10,655 nt of DNA from an uncultured Ignavibacteriales bacterium (GTDB taxonomy: Bacteria; Bacteroidota; Ignavibacteria; Ignavibacteriales; Ignavibacteriaceae), in assembly GCA_913053915.1 (NCBI GenBank), contig CAJXGP010000029.1:1-10655 (forward strand), given 5' to 3'. This document shows positions 1 through 7,215 of this stretch, piece by piece. Within the stretch, counting starts at the first letter, position 1, and each line of letters starts with the position of its first letter. Under the pieces are notes generated by a model that ran no database searches, had not been told where the DNA came from, and saw only the letters and a program-made list of their open reading frames with translations. The position numbers and the translations under genes are program-made.

Positions 1-60
1 TATGAAGATTTAATAAAAAAATATTTCGAAGCGCTTCAAAAACAAAAAGTTAAAAATTAA
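1..60 (+). CDS. C-terminal tail of an unidentified protein (5' end outside window)
   Basis: Frame 1 is open from the first base to a TAA at 58-60 and gives 19 residues, lysine-rich and helix-like, containing YEDLIKKYFEAL and ending in KVKN. A charged amphipathic tail followed by a T-rich, non-coding stretch fits the end of a real gene, but the fragment is too short to assign a family. No convincing hairpin terminator follows it. The frame could also be open by chance. Confidence 0.4.
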   Translation, partial: YEDLIKKYFEALQKQKVKN

Positions 61-467
61 TTTTTCTTTTATAACAATTAAACTTATTGGTTTATTATAC
101 GGGATCAATATGTACGAAAACTTTATTTATAGAGGGGTAACTTCAGGATGGTTTTCTTTGTGTTTAAAGGATGGGATAAGTTGTTCTATCCAACCCCCTA
201 AAGCTATTCTATTCCACTGCCTTACTCTTATATTATGTGAATCTTCAGTCGATACGAATCGCTCTATATAGATAAAAGAAATATCAGTGCTACTTAATCA
301 CTTAAAAAAATTAAGCCCTAATGAAATGATAACGGATAAATTTCAATTAATTCTTTGTATATTAAATAAATAAATTTTATGAATATAAGAAAAATTAAGT
401 TTATTAGAATTTATTTTCAAATAGATCAAATAATTGCATTAAATTAAGTGAGCAAACACTTGGCAAT
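61..467. other. 407-bp intergenic region before the kinase gene
   Basis: No complete gene is convincing here. The middle part (about 130-270) is visibly richer in G and C than its AT-rich flanks and is open on both strands for more than 50 codons. A possible weak fold pairs GGGGT (134-138) with ACCCC (193-197), enclosing a smaller GGATA/TATCC stem (174-178 with 187-191). The heptamer AGGATGG occurs twice (145-151 and 168-174). No clear sigma-70, Bacteroidota-type or sigma-54 promoter for the kinase gene stands out. The best AT-rich candidate is around 355-383 and is weak. Confidence 0.5.
127..297 (-). pseudogene. possible decayed gene fragment (no start codon)
   Basis: On the minus strand a 56-codon frame lies between TGA (298-300) and TAA (127-129). 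It has no ATG, GTG or TTG start. The translation looks protein-like: it mixes charged and hydrophobic residues, has two tryptophans, and includes RQWNRIALGGWIEQL followed by a polar tail ending EVTPL. I do not recognise the family. An overlapping plus-strand frame from ATG 110 to 271 (53 aa) is Cys-rich, has no ribosome binding site and looks less like protein. This may be the end of a degraded gene, or a chance open frame in a less AT-rich patch. Confidence 0.2.
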
Positions 468-1697
468 ATGAGCGATGTAATTGAAGAAAATAAAAAAATA
501 AAATCCTTTAGTAACTATGAAGATTTAACTCAGCCGGCAAAATCGGACGATCATAAGTTAAATGTATATATGAATGTTTTCAAGAACTTGGCTTTTGTAC
601 TTGATAAACATGGAGCAATTACCGACCTTAATAACTCCGGTGCAGTTTTGTTGGATTATCAACCGGAGGAATTAAAAGGTAAACATTTTATTGAATTAGT
701 ATCTTCCAAAGATAAACCGATAGTCAGTAAAGCATTCCAACAGTTACTTTCAAACCATAGGTTTACGTCAATAGAAGCTCACCTGCTTAGTAAATACGGT
801 AAACAGGTGATTTTTGAACTTAATGGTGCAGCTTTAATAGAAAATGGAAGTATTGTCGGCGTGCTGGGAATAGGAGAAAATATTACTTTACTTCGTTCTT
901 ACGAAGATCAAATTCATAATTTGACAGTAAAATTAATTGAAGCAAGCAGATTAATTGCAATCGAGAGGAACAGATCGAAATATCAAAAATCTTTTCTTGA
1001 TGATTTAAATCGATTAAAAAATGAATTCATATCTAATATTTCTCACGAATTAAGAACCCCGCTTGCTTCCATTATCGGTTTCTCCGAAACTATCCTTTCA
1101 GATCCTAATATGTCAAATGAAATGAGAAATGAATTCAATCAAATTATATTTAATGAAGGAAAGAGACTGGCAAAATTAATTGAAGATGTTCTGAATGTTT
1201 CTAAGATTGAAGAAGGAGAAATGGAACTTGGGAAAAGTGAGTTTAATATTATCGAATTGCTAAAAAAGATAATTAAATCAAATAAAGAAAATATAGAGGA
1301 AAAAGGAATAATTCTAACAATTGATTTACCTTCTGAAGAGATTATTGTTAATGCAGATAAAATGAAATTGGAACAGGTTTATGATGGGCTGTTGAATAAT
1401 GCTATTAAATTTACCGATAACGGAGGAAGAATAACCGTTATTGCACAAAATTTATTTAGAGAATTTGAAGTTATTATTTCAGATACAGGCTCCGGTATTC
1501 CGAAAAAAGATCTTCCGTACATATTCGAGAAATTTTATAAAGCAAGCACACCCGGAATAGAATTACCCGGTACAGGGCTGGGATTGGCTTTAGTTAAACA
1601 AATAATTGATTTGCATAAAGGTTTTATTGCCGTTGAAAGTGAAGTTAATAATGGTACAACTTTTATAATAAAATTACCTAAAGGAATCAAAATTTAA
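468..1697 (+). CDS. PAS-domain sensor histidine kinase, soluble
   Basis: Two-component sensor kinase of 409 aa that should autophosphorylate on His and pass the phosphate to a response regulator, most likely the one encoded directly downstream. Domains in order: a polar N-terminus, a PAS domain at about 35-145 (GAITDLNNSG, YQPEELKGK), a helical linker at about 145-185, HisKA with the H-box SHELRTPLA (phospho-accepting His193), then HATPase_c with N-box DGLLNNAIKF (Mg-binding Asn311), G1 DTGSGIP (339-345), F-box FEKF (353-356) and G2 GTGLGLALV (368-376). The first N-box Asn is replaced by Gly307. No transmembrane segment or signal peptide is visible, so it should be cytosolic and sense an internal cue through PAS. 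No haem or flavin ligand can be assigned by eye. The ATG at 468 has no Shine-Dalgarno sequence. The next gene starts about 20 bp after the stop, consistent with an operon. Confidence 0.95.
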   Translation: MSDVIEENKKIKSFSNYEDLTQPAKSDDHKLNVYMNVFKNLAFVLDKHGAITDLNNSGAVLLDYQPEELKGKHFIELVSSKDKPIVSKAFQQLLSNHRFTSIEAHLLSKYGKQVIFELNGAALIENGSIVGVLGIGENITLLRSYEDQIHNLTVKLIEASRLIAIERNRSKYQKSFLDDLNRLKNEFISNISHELRTPLASIIGFSETILSDPNMSNEMRNEFNQIIFNEGKRLAKLIEDVLNVSKIEEGEMELGKSEFNIIELLKKIIKSNKENIEEKGIILTIDLPSEEIIVNADKMKLEQVYDGLLNNAIKFTDNGGRITVIAQNLFREFEVIISDTGSGIPKKDLPYIFEKFYKASTPGIELPGTGLGLALVKQIIDLHKGFIAVESEVNNGTTFIIKLPKGIKI

Positions 1698-1704
1698 TAA
1701 TAAT

Positions 1705-1708
1705 GAGG
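1705..1708 (+). promoter_or_regulatory. Shine-Dalgarno GAGG that selects the regulator start
   Basis: GAGG lies 8 bases before GTG 1717 but only 2 bases before the in-frame GTG at 1711. The usual spacing favours 1717, which gives an N-terminus MNKLIFIVDDE typical of receiver domains. Confidence 0.5.
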
Positions 1709-1716
1709 AAGTGGGA

Positions 1717-3099
1717 GTGAATAAATTAATATTTATTGTTGATGATGAACTGGCAATATCTAAACTTTTAACATATTGGGTGAGGGATAAATGGAAATAT
1801 GATGCTGAAGCCTTCACCAAAAGTGAAGATATGTTCAGAAAATTACACCTTAAACCGGATTTAATATTGCTGGATATTATGCTACCCGGTATAAACGGAA
1901 TTGAAACACTTAAAAGAGTTAAACAGATGGATGAAAATCTGCCTGTAATTATATTATCGGCTCAGGGCAGCGTTGAGGTTGCAGTAGAAGCTCTTAAATA
2001 CGGAGCTTTCGATTATTTTCCGAAACCAATAGATATGCAAAAATTGGAACCTGCCGTCAAAAATGCAATCAAAAGTTATGATTTAACCAAAGAATTGGAA
2101 CATCTTCGAGAAAATGTTAAAAAGGAGTACAGCTTTTCTAATATAATTTCTGCCGACGGCAAAATGCAGGATGTATTTAAGCTTGTCTCAAAAGTTCTTA
2201 ATAACGATATAACCGTTTTGATTCACGGTGAGAGCGGTACAGGAAAAGAACTTATTGCCAGAGCAATTCATTTTAACGGGAAAAGAAAAAATAATCCTTT
2301 CATTGTGGTTAATTGTGCTTCCATTCCGAGAGAGCTTTTGGAAAGTGAGCTTTTCGGTCATGAAAAAGGTTCTTTTACAGGCGCTCATCAACGCAAAATA
2401 GGGAAATTTGAATTAGCAGGCGGTGGAACATTATTCCTCGATGAAGTCGGCGAATTGGAAATGCTCCTTCAAGCTAAACTTCTAAGAGTTGTCCAAGAGA
2501 AGGAGTTTGAAAGAGTCGGCAGCGCTGAATTAATTAGATCTGATGTAAGAATTATTTCTGCAACAAACATAGACCTTAGAAAGGCTGTTGAGGAGAAAAG
2601 ATTCAGAGAAGACCTTTTCTATCGATTAAATTCATTCCCGATTTACATACCGCCTTTAAGAAACCGGAGGGGTGATATTTTGGTGCTTATCCAACATTTT
2701 TTAGATGAATTTAATGAAAAATTGGGTAAGAATGTTAAAGGATTTTCTAAGAAGGCATTACAATTAATTTATGATTATAGCTGGCCCGGTAATATAAGGG
2801 AAATGGAGAACACTGTGGAAAGATGTTTGATAATTACAGAGGAAAATATTATCGATATTGAAGATTTACCTCAACATATTAGGGATAATGAAAATAGCAT
2901 AAGACAAGAATATTCCGGACAGTTGTTCAGCGATGATAATATCGTACCATTTGAAAAATTAAAGGAAGAAGCTATACGACATGCACTCACAGTTACCAAT
3001 AACAATATCGTTGAAGCCGCTAAAAAATTACAGCTCGGACGAGCTACGATTTATCGATTAATGGAAAAATATCATATTGAAAATCGTTCCGAAAGATGA
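1717..3099 (+). CDS. sigma-54-dependent response regulator, NtrC type (REC-AAA+-Fis)
   Basis: Bacterial enhancer-binding protein that, when phosphorylated, binds upstream DNA sites and uses ATP to open sigma-54 RNA polymerase promoters. Numbering from GTG 1717 (460 aa): receiver domain with acidic pair Asp9/Asp10, phospho-acceptor Asp53, Ser81 and Lys103; AAA+ domain with Walker A GESGTGK (171-177), sigma-54 contact loop GSFTGA (218-223; Ser in place of the commoner Ala), Walker B LFLDE (239-243) and arginine-finger candidates Arg297 and Arg303 in FREDLFYRL; C-terminal Fis-type helix-turn-helix at about 428-453 (NNIVEAAKKL, RATIYRLMEKY). All key residues are present, so it should be active. 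It directly follows the kinase gene, its probable partner. An alternative start is GTG 1711 (462 aa). A sigma-54 promoter with paired inverted repeats occurs in front of the porin gene in this window and is a candidate target. Confidence 0.95.
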   Translation: MNKLIFIVDDELAISKLLTYWVRDKWKYDAEAFTKSEDMFRKLHLKPDLILLDIMLPGINGIETLKRVKQMDENLPVIILSAQGSVEVAVEALKYGAFDYFPKPIDMQKLEPAVKNAIKSYDLTKELEHLRENVKKEYSFSNIISADGKMQDVFKLVSKVLNNDITVLIHGESGTGKELIARAIHFNGKRKNNPFIVVNCASIPRELLESELFGHEKGSFTGAHQRKIGKFELAGGGTLFLDEVGELEMLLQAKLLRVVQEKEFERVGSAELIRSDVRIISATNIDLRKAVEEKRFREDLFYRLNSFPIYIPPLRNRRGDILVLIQHFLDEFNEKLGKNVKGFSKKALQLIYDYSWPGNIREMENTVERCLIITEENIIDIEDLPQHIRDNENSIRQEYSGQLFSDDNIVPFEKLKEEAIRHALTVTNNNIVEAAKKLQLGRATIYRLMEKYHIENRSER

Positions 3100-3128
3100 G
3101 TTTTTTAATTATTTTAAGGTATTGAAAA

Positions 3129-3467
3129 ATGGATTTTATTAAAGAAAAATATAATGAAGTAGTCGTTGAAATTGTTAATCTTACCAGAGCTACTTTAAAG
3201 GAAGCGGAAGAATTTAAACTAACTCTTTCAAATGATATCGATGAGGGTGCTAGAAAGCTAATAGTAGATATATCCGAATGTGAATTTATTGATTCTACAT
3301 TCTTAGGCGCTCTTGTTGTATCCCTTAGAAAAATTACCGGTCTGGGCGGAGATTTACGTTTGGTCGGTTTTCAGCCCGCTGTTAACTCGATGTTTGAATT
3401 AACAAGAATGTATAGAGTGTTCGAATCTTTTCCGACTAAAGAGAAAGCTATTAAAAGTTATCAATAG
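3129..3467 (+). CDS. STAS-domain anti-sigma factor antagonist (SpoIIAA/RsbV-like)
   Basis: Small single-domain STAS protein of 112 aa, the usual length for SpoIIAA/RsbV-type antagonists. In that family the unphosphorylated protein binds a serine-kinase anti-sigma factor and releases the sigma factor; phosphorylation by the kinase and dephosphorylation by a PP2C phosphatase switch it. Visible features are the strand KLIVDISECEFID and the phosphorylation loop DSTFLGAL (Asp55, Ser56, Thr57). By alignment to the family's DSSGLG loop, Thr57 takes the place of the phospho-serine and Phe58 that of the Gly. It starts 29 bp after the regulator gene, with AAGG (3116-3119) as a weak ribosome binding site. 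The PP2C phosphatase gene downstream is the expected partner. No RsbW/SpoIIAB kinase or sigma factor is in the window. Confidence 0.88.
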   Translation: MDFIKEKYNEVVVEIVNLTRATLKEAEEFKLTLSNDIDEGARKLIVDISECEFIDSTFLGALVVSLRKITGLGGDLRLVGFQPAVNSMFELTRMYRVFESFPTKEKAIKSYQ

Positions 3468-3612
3468 GCATATCTAAAAAGGTTATTTTTTGAATTTTCG
3501 AATTATTGATATTTTCAAAAATCAAAACTTTGTTAGAAGACAAATATCTTTTTAGAAGAAACTTATAAAATTCTGTTTAAAAATTTTTAGAAATAGAAAG
3601 TTAATTTATTAA

Positions 3613-5181
3613 ATGTTAAATGATGATAAGCGTTCGGTCCTGGTCGTTGATGATGATATTACAGTACGTAAATTAATCAGCCATCATCTTCGGAATAATA
3701 ACTATAACGTATTTGAAGCTACAGGCGCAATTGAAGGATTTAAAAAACTAGATGAACAGAAAATTGATATGGTTCTCTGTGATGTAACAATGGATGAAAT
3801 GGATGGGTTTACTTTTTGTCAAAAAGTAAGAGAAAATGAAAAATACAGAGTTTTACCTTTCATTTTTGTTACTGCGAAAAATACACTGGAAGATAAATCC
3901 AAAGCCATGGAAGTAGGCGGTGATGACATTGTTACCAAACCATTTGATATAAATGAATTATTATTGAAAGTAGTATCTTTAATTAGAAGATCCGATATTT
4001 ACAAGGTTTACGGTTCTAAAAAAAATCTTCAGGAATCATTTACACAAACCGTTCCTAAAATATTATTAGTCGATGATGATCTTTCTTTAGCAAAATTATT
4101 CCAATACAATTTAACAAAAGCCCATTTTGAATGTAAAACTGCACCGGGAGTAGAGGAAGCATTTAAAATTATTAAATCATATAATCCGGATATTATTATT
4201 TCCGATATAATGATGCCTAAAATAGACGGTTTTCAATTTAGGAAAATGCTTCTAGCCGATCCCGAACTTAAGTCTATCCCTTTTATTTTTCTGACCGCAA
4301 AGGGAACTGAAGACGATATCCTCGATGGATATGATCTGGGGATTACAGATTATGTGTTGAAGACAGCGGGTCCAAGAGTGGTTATTGCAAAAGTGAGTGC
4401 AATAATTAAAAGTTTGGGTAAGGAGAGACAAAAGATAGTAACCGAGCTCCATCAAGCCGCCGATTCGTTACGTGCAAAAGTTGTCCCTGATAACCACCCG
4501 GAGTTTGAAGGTTTTGAAATTAAGCATTGGCATCAACCCTATGAAGGCATTCCCGGAGGAGATTTTATAGATTATTATCGACTTGACGATAATAATCTTG
4601 CAATAGTGTTGGGGGACGTTATGGGGAAGAAATGGGGTGCGTGGTATTTCGCGTTTGCTTATGCAGGGTATATCCGTAGCGCTATTAGAGTTGTCTTACA
4701 AACCGCAATAGAATATTCTCCAAGTGAAATATTGCAGCAAGTTAATAAATCGGTTTATGAGGATGCAAAAGTTTCCGAAGTATTTGCTACTTTGTCGATC
4801 GTTGTAATAAATAAGATTTCCAATACTTTAAAGTATAGCGGTGCCGGAGATCTGCCTATTATTTATAAAAATGCTGAAAACGGAAATGTAGAAAAATTGC
4901 AATCAAATGGTTTGTTGCTTGGATTTGCCGCCTTCGGTAATTATAAAGACATTACCGTCGATCTCCATAATAGAGATATTTTTATTTTAATTACCGACGG
5001 GATAATTGAGTCTAGGAATATTAACAGTGAACAATTTGGCTTGAAAAGACTAAAAAAAACAGTTGAAAATATTTCTAATGATGATGACCCGATTGATAAA
5101 ATTAAAGAGAACTTTGTCAATTTTACCGGAAATAAGTTTGAGGACGATATTAGTTTGATCTCTATTTATAAAAAGACCTGA
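3613..5181 (+). CDS. REC-REC-PP2C serine/threonine phosphatase (RsbU/SpoIIE-like)
   Basis: Response regulator of 522 aa whose output is a PPM/PP2C-type phosphatase, the class that dephosphorylates STAS antagonists. Receiver 1 (about 8-125): acidic pair Asp13/Asp14, phospho-acceptor Asp57, Thr87, Lys109-Pro. Receiver 2 (about 148-268): Asp154/Asp155, Asp198 in SDIMMPKIDG, Thr228, Lys250 followed by Thr instead of the usual Pro. A helical linker (about 268-290) leads to the phosphatase: GGDFID (Asp317), GDVMGKKWGAW (Asp335), TDGIIE (Asp462), DDISL (Asp511/Asp512). These metal-binding acidic residues suggest an active enzyme. The usual GDVSGHG-type loop is here GDVMGKKWGAW. It follows the STAS gene by 145 bp, a gap that may hold its own promoter. 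The ATG at 3613 has no clear Shine-Dalgarno. Its likely substrate is the upstream STAS protein. Confidence 0.92.
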   Translation: MLNDDKRSVLVVDDDITVRKLISHHLRNNNYNVFEATGAIEGFKKLDEQKIDMVLCDVTMDEMDGFTFCQKVRENEKYRVLPFIFVTAKNTLEDKSKAMEVGGDDIVTKPFDINELLLKVVSLIRRSDIYKVYGSKKNLQESFTQTVPKILLVDDDLSLAKLFQYNLTKAHFECKTAPGVEEAFKIIKSYNPDIIISDIMMPKIDGFQFRKMLLADPELKSIPFIFLTAKGTEDDILDGYDLGITDYVLKTAGPRVVIAKVSAIIKSLGKERQKIVTELHQAADSLRAKVVPDNHPEFEGFEIKHWHQPYEGIPGGDFIDYYRLDDNNLAIVLGDVMGKKWGAWYFAFAYAGYIRSAIRVVLQTAIEYSPSEILQQVNKSVYEDAKVSEVFATLSIVVINKISNTLKYSGAGDLPIIYKNAENGNVEKLQSNGLLLGFAAFGNYKDITVDLHNRDIFILITDGIIESRNINSEQFGLKRLKKTVENISNDDDPIDKIKENFVNFTGNKFEDDISLISIYKKT

Positions 5182-5341
5182 AAATTAATCCGGGCAGTAT
5201 TCTTTTTTATTTTGATTGACATTTCATGACTTAAGCTAATCTAAAGAATTACAAAGTTTTAATTAAAAGAAATAACTTGTAAAAAGTATAATATATTCTT
5301 ATATTGAATTTCTTAATAAAACATTTGACCAATCTATATTG

Positions 5342-5348
5342 AAGGAGG
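5342..5348 (+). promoter_or_regulatory. strong Shine-Dalgarno AAGGAGG
   Basis: AAGGAGG lies 6 bases before ATG 5355. It is the strongest ribosome binding site in the window and fixes the start of the small membrane protein, ruling out an overlapping frame that begins at TTG 5339. Confidence 0.75.
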
Positions 5349-5354
5349 AGATAT

Positions 5355-5690
5355 ATGAAGGGTATTGTTGTTTCAAAAACCGGCCAAAGAAAAGAAAAAA
5401 CTATTCCAAAGAAATTTTTATCCAACTACATATTAAAACCAATATTTTCAGGTTTATGGGGTTTTGCTTTTTTCTTGTTGATGTTAATATCTTTAAAATA
5501 CCTGGGATCCGTCATCGGTCCTATGAAAAATTTTAAGATGGATTTTGAAGATGTATTATTTTCTCTAATTGGATTTTTGTTGATTTTTCTGATAAAATTA
5601 TTAGAGAATATTAAGGGGGTGGAAAAAACAAGTTATCGGATTCTACCTCCTAAAGAAGAAAATACCGTTACAATAGAAAACGATGATTGA
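5355..5690 (+). CDS. small two-helix inner-membrane protein of unknown function
   Basis: A 111-aa protein I do not recognise. It has a basic N-terminus (KTGQRKEKTIPKK), a first hydrophobic helix at about 32-54 (IFSGLWGFAFFLLMLISLKYLG), a short loop, a second helix at about 67-84 (VLFSLIGFLLIFLIKLL) and a polar acidic tail ending ENDD. The positive-inside rule suggests both ends are cytoplasmic with a short periplasmic loop. It has no signal peptidase site and no enzymatic motif. An excellent ribosome binding site and typical codon use argue that it is real. It lies 173 bp after the phosphatase gene on the same strand. It could be co-transcribed with the signalling cluster, but the gap is large enough for its own promoter (TTGACA at 5217-5222 is a possible -35, with no good -10). 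It converges with prfA. Confidence 0.75.
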   Translation: MKGIVVSKTGQRKEKTIPKKFLSNYILKPIFSGLWGFAFFLLMLISLKYLGSVIGPMKNFKMDFEDVLFSLIGFLLIFLIKLLENIKGVEKTSYRILPPKEENTVTIENDD

Positions 5691-5766
5691 CAATTGATAT
5701 TATAACAAAACACAGGAGCTTTGGATTTATCTTCGTTTGATTTCAGATATTAAAAATTATTTACTC

Positions 5767-5780
5767 ACTAAAATTTTAGT
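5767..5780. repeat. 14-bp perfect palindrome between convergent genes
   Basis: ACTAAAATTTTAGT is its own reverse complement and sits in the 119-bp gap between the stop codons of the small membrane protein gene and prfA. As a hairpin it would have only a short A/T stem and no strong U-run follows on either strand, so I do not call it a terminator. No better terminator is visible in this gap. Confidence 0.4.
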
Positions 5781-5809
5781 AATACGTTTTTAAGAGGTAA
5801 GAAAAAGGA

Positions 5810-6889
5810 TCAGAGTTTATCGACAATTTGTAATTTTTCAGCTCTGTCGGCAAGTTTAAGTTGTTCAATAAGTCCATCGAGGTTACCTTCCATAATGCTT
5901 GAAAGATTGTAAAGAGTAAGTCCAATTCTGTGATCGGTTACCCTATTTTGCGGAAAGTTGTAAGTACGGATTTTATCACTCCTATCACCGGTTCTTACCA
6001 TAGATTTTCTTTGTGCGGATATTTCATCGTTCTGTTCTTTTAGCTTGCGGTCGTATAATCTGGCTTTTAAGACTTTCATAGCTTTCTGACGGTTTTTAAG
6101 CTGCGAACGCTCATCTTGGCATTGAACAACAATGCCTGTAGGAATATGTATAATACGGACGGCGGTTTCAACTTTATTTACGTTTTGCCCGCCTGCTCCA
6201 CCTGATCGAAAAATATCAATTCTTAAATCATTTGGATTAATATTTATCTGAACATCTTCGGCTTCAGGCAGAACGGCGACAGATGCAGCAGAGGTATGCA
6301 CTCTTCCACTAGCTTCGGTAGCAGGAACACGCTGTACCCTGTGAACTCCACTTTCAAATTTTAAGTTACTGAAAACATTTTCTCCATGAAAAGAAAAAAT
6401 CACTTCTTTTATACCGCCCAATCCGGTATCATTTATTTCAATTAAATCAATTTTCCATCCTTTAATTTCTGAATACCTGCTATACATCCGGAACAAATCA
6501 CCTGCAAAAAGCGCAGCTTCTTCACCTCCGGTACCGGCACGAATTTCCATAATAATATCTTTATTATCGTTTGGATCTTTTGGTAAAAGTAAATTTTTTA
6601 TTTCTTCTTCAAGCTGCTCTTTTAGTTTTTCAAGTTCTTTTAATTCTTCTTCAGCCAGTTCTACTAATTCTTTATCGGATGTTGACTCAATAATTTCTTT
6701 ATTCCCTTGAATATTTTTTAACAGGACAGAATATTTTTCATACACAGATATTATTTCCAACAGTTCACTTCTTTTTTTACTTAAACCAATTATTTTTTCA
6801 CGATCATTTAAAAATGACGGATCAGCTAATTGTTGATTTATATGTTCGAATAGCTCTTTTATTTTATCTAATTTTTTGATTAATTCCAT
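5810..6889 (-). CDS. prfA: peptide chain release factor 1
   Basis: Class I release factor, 359 aa (normal length), which reads UAG and UAA stop codons on the ribosome and triggers peptide release. Visible features are the N-terminal helical domain, the stop-codon tripeptide Pro189-Ala190-Thr191 in RVQRVPATEASGRVHTS, and the catalytic GGQ loop (RSGGAGGQNVNK, GGQ at 233-235). The PAT motif separates RF1 from RF2, which carries SPF, so the assignment is firm. Gln235 is the residue normally methylated by PrmC; prmC is often next to prfA but is not seen here. The gene is transcribed alone on the minus strand, converging with the small membrane protein gene. Its ATG has no Shine-Dalgarno sequence. 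No terminator is obvious downstream. Confidence 0.98.
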   Translation of the reverse strand: MELIKKLDKIKELFEHINQQLADPSFLNDREKIIGLSKKRSELLEIISVYEKYSVLLKNIQGNKEIIESTSDKELVELAEEELKELEKLKEQLEEEIKNLLLPKDPNDNKDIIMEIRAGTGGEEAALFAGDLFRMYSRYSEIKGWKIDLIEINDTGLGGIKEVIFSFHGENVFSNLKFESGVHRVQRVPATEASGRVHTSAASVAVLPEAEDVQININPNDLRIDIFRSGGAGGQNVNKVETAVRIIHIPTGIVVQCQDERSQLKNRQKAMKVLKARLYDRKLKEQNDEISAQRKSMVRTGDRSDKIRTYNFPQNRVTDHRIGLTLYNLSSIMEGNLDGLIEQLKLADRAEKLQIVDKL

Positions 6890-6940
6890 TATTACACAAT
6901 TTTTTTAGATTAATGAGTCCACTTAAAAAACCAAGGTTTT

Positions 6941-6946
6941 ATTATA
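6941..6946 (-). promoter_or_regulatory. possible -10 element for prfA
   Basis: On the minus strand TATAAT occurs here and would start transcription about 45 bases before the prfA ATG. The -35 position (6964-6969) reads ATAGAT, a poor match. An inverted repeat AAAACC-N2-GGTTTT (6927-6940) overlaps the expected start site. Confidence 0.3.
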
Positions 6947-7003
6947 GTCAAAGCTTTAATGAGATCTATACATATTATGACTCCACTTTTTTTTTAATTC
7001 CCC

Positions 7004-7037
7004 AAAGTTGAATAAAATAAGTCGGAATTTCAACTTT
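7004..7037. repeat. 9-bp inverted repeat
   Basis: AAAGTTGAA (7004-7012) pairs with TTCAACTTT (7029-7037) across 16 bases. On the plus strand only two more T follow (a run of five T in all, 7035-7039). Whether it acts as an RNA hairpin or is relic sequence cannot be told. Confidence 0.4.
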
Positions 7038-7215
7038 TTGCATTATTCTTTTGAATATTTTGAGAATAATTTTTAAATAGGTAATAAATTGGATAAATAT
7101 CCATCGAAACGAGGATGAACTTGAAGGATTTAATATTGGGTGCTCTAATTTTATTGAGGTTTTACAAATCACCCCGTTCTTTGAATAGAGCCATTTTTAT
7201 TTGAAAGGATACGAC

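Noticed and set aside
110..271. 53-codon plus-strand frame from ATG 110
   Set aside because: No ribosome binding site; the Cys-rich hydrophobic translation looks unlike protein, and the opposite strand is more protein-like.
2188..2391. 67-codon minus-strand frame inside the sigma-54 regulator gene
   Set aside because: Lies across the Walker A and GSFTGA coding region, so it is a shadow.
6975..7172. 65-codon minus-strand frame
   Set aside because: Low-complexity translation (Ser run, Ile/Lys-rich) over AT-rich repeats, with no Shine-Dalgarno.
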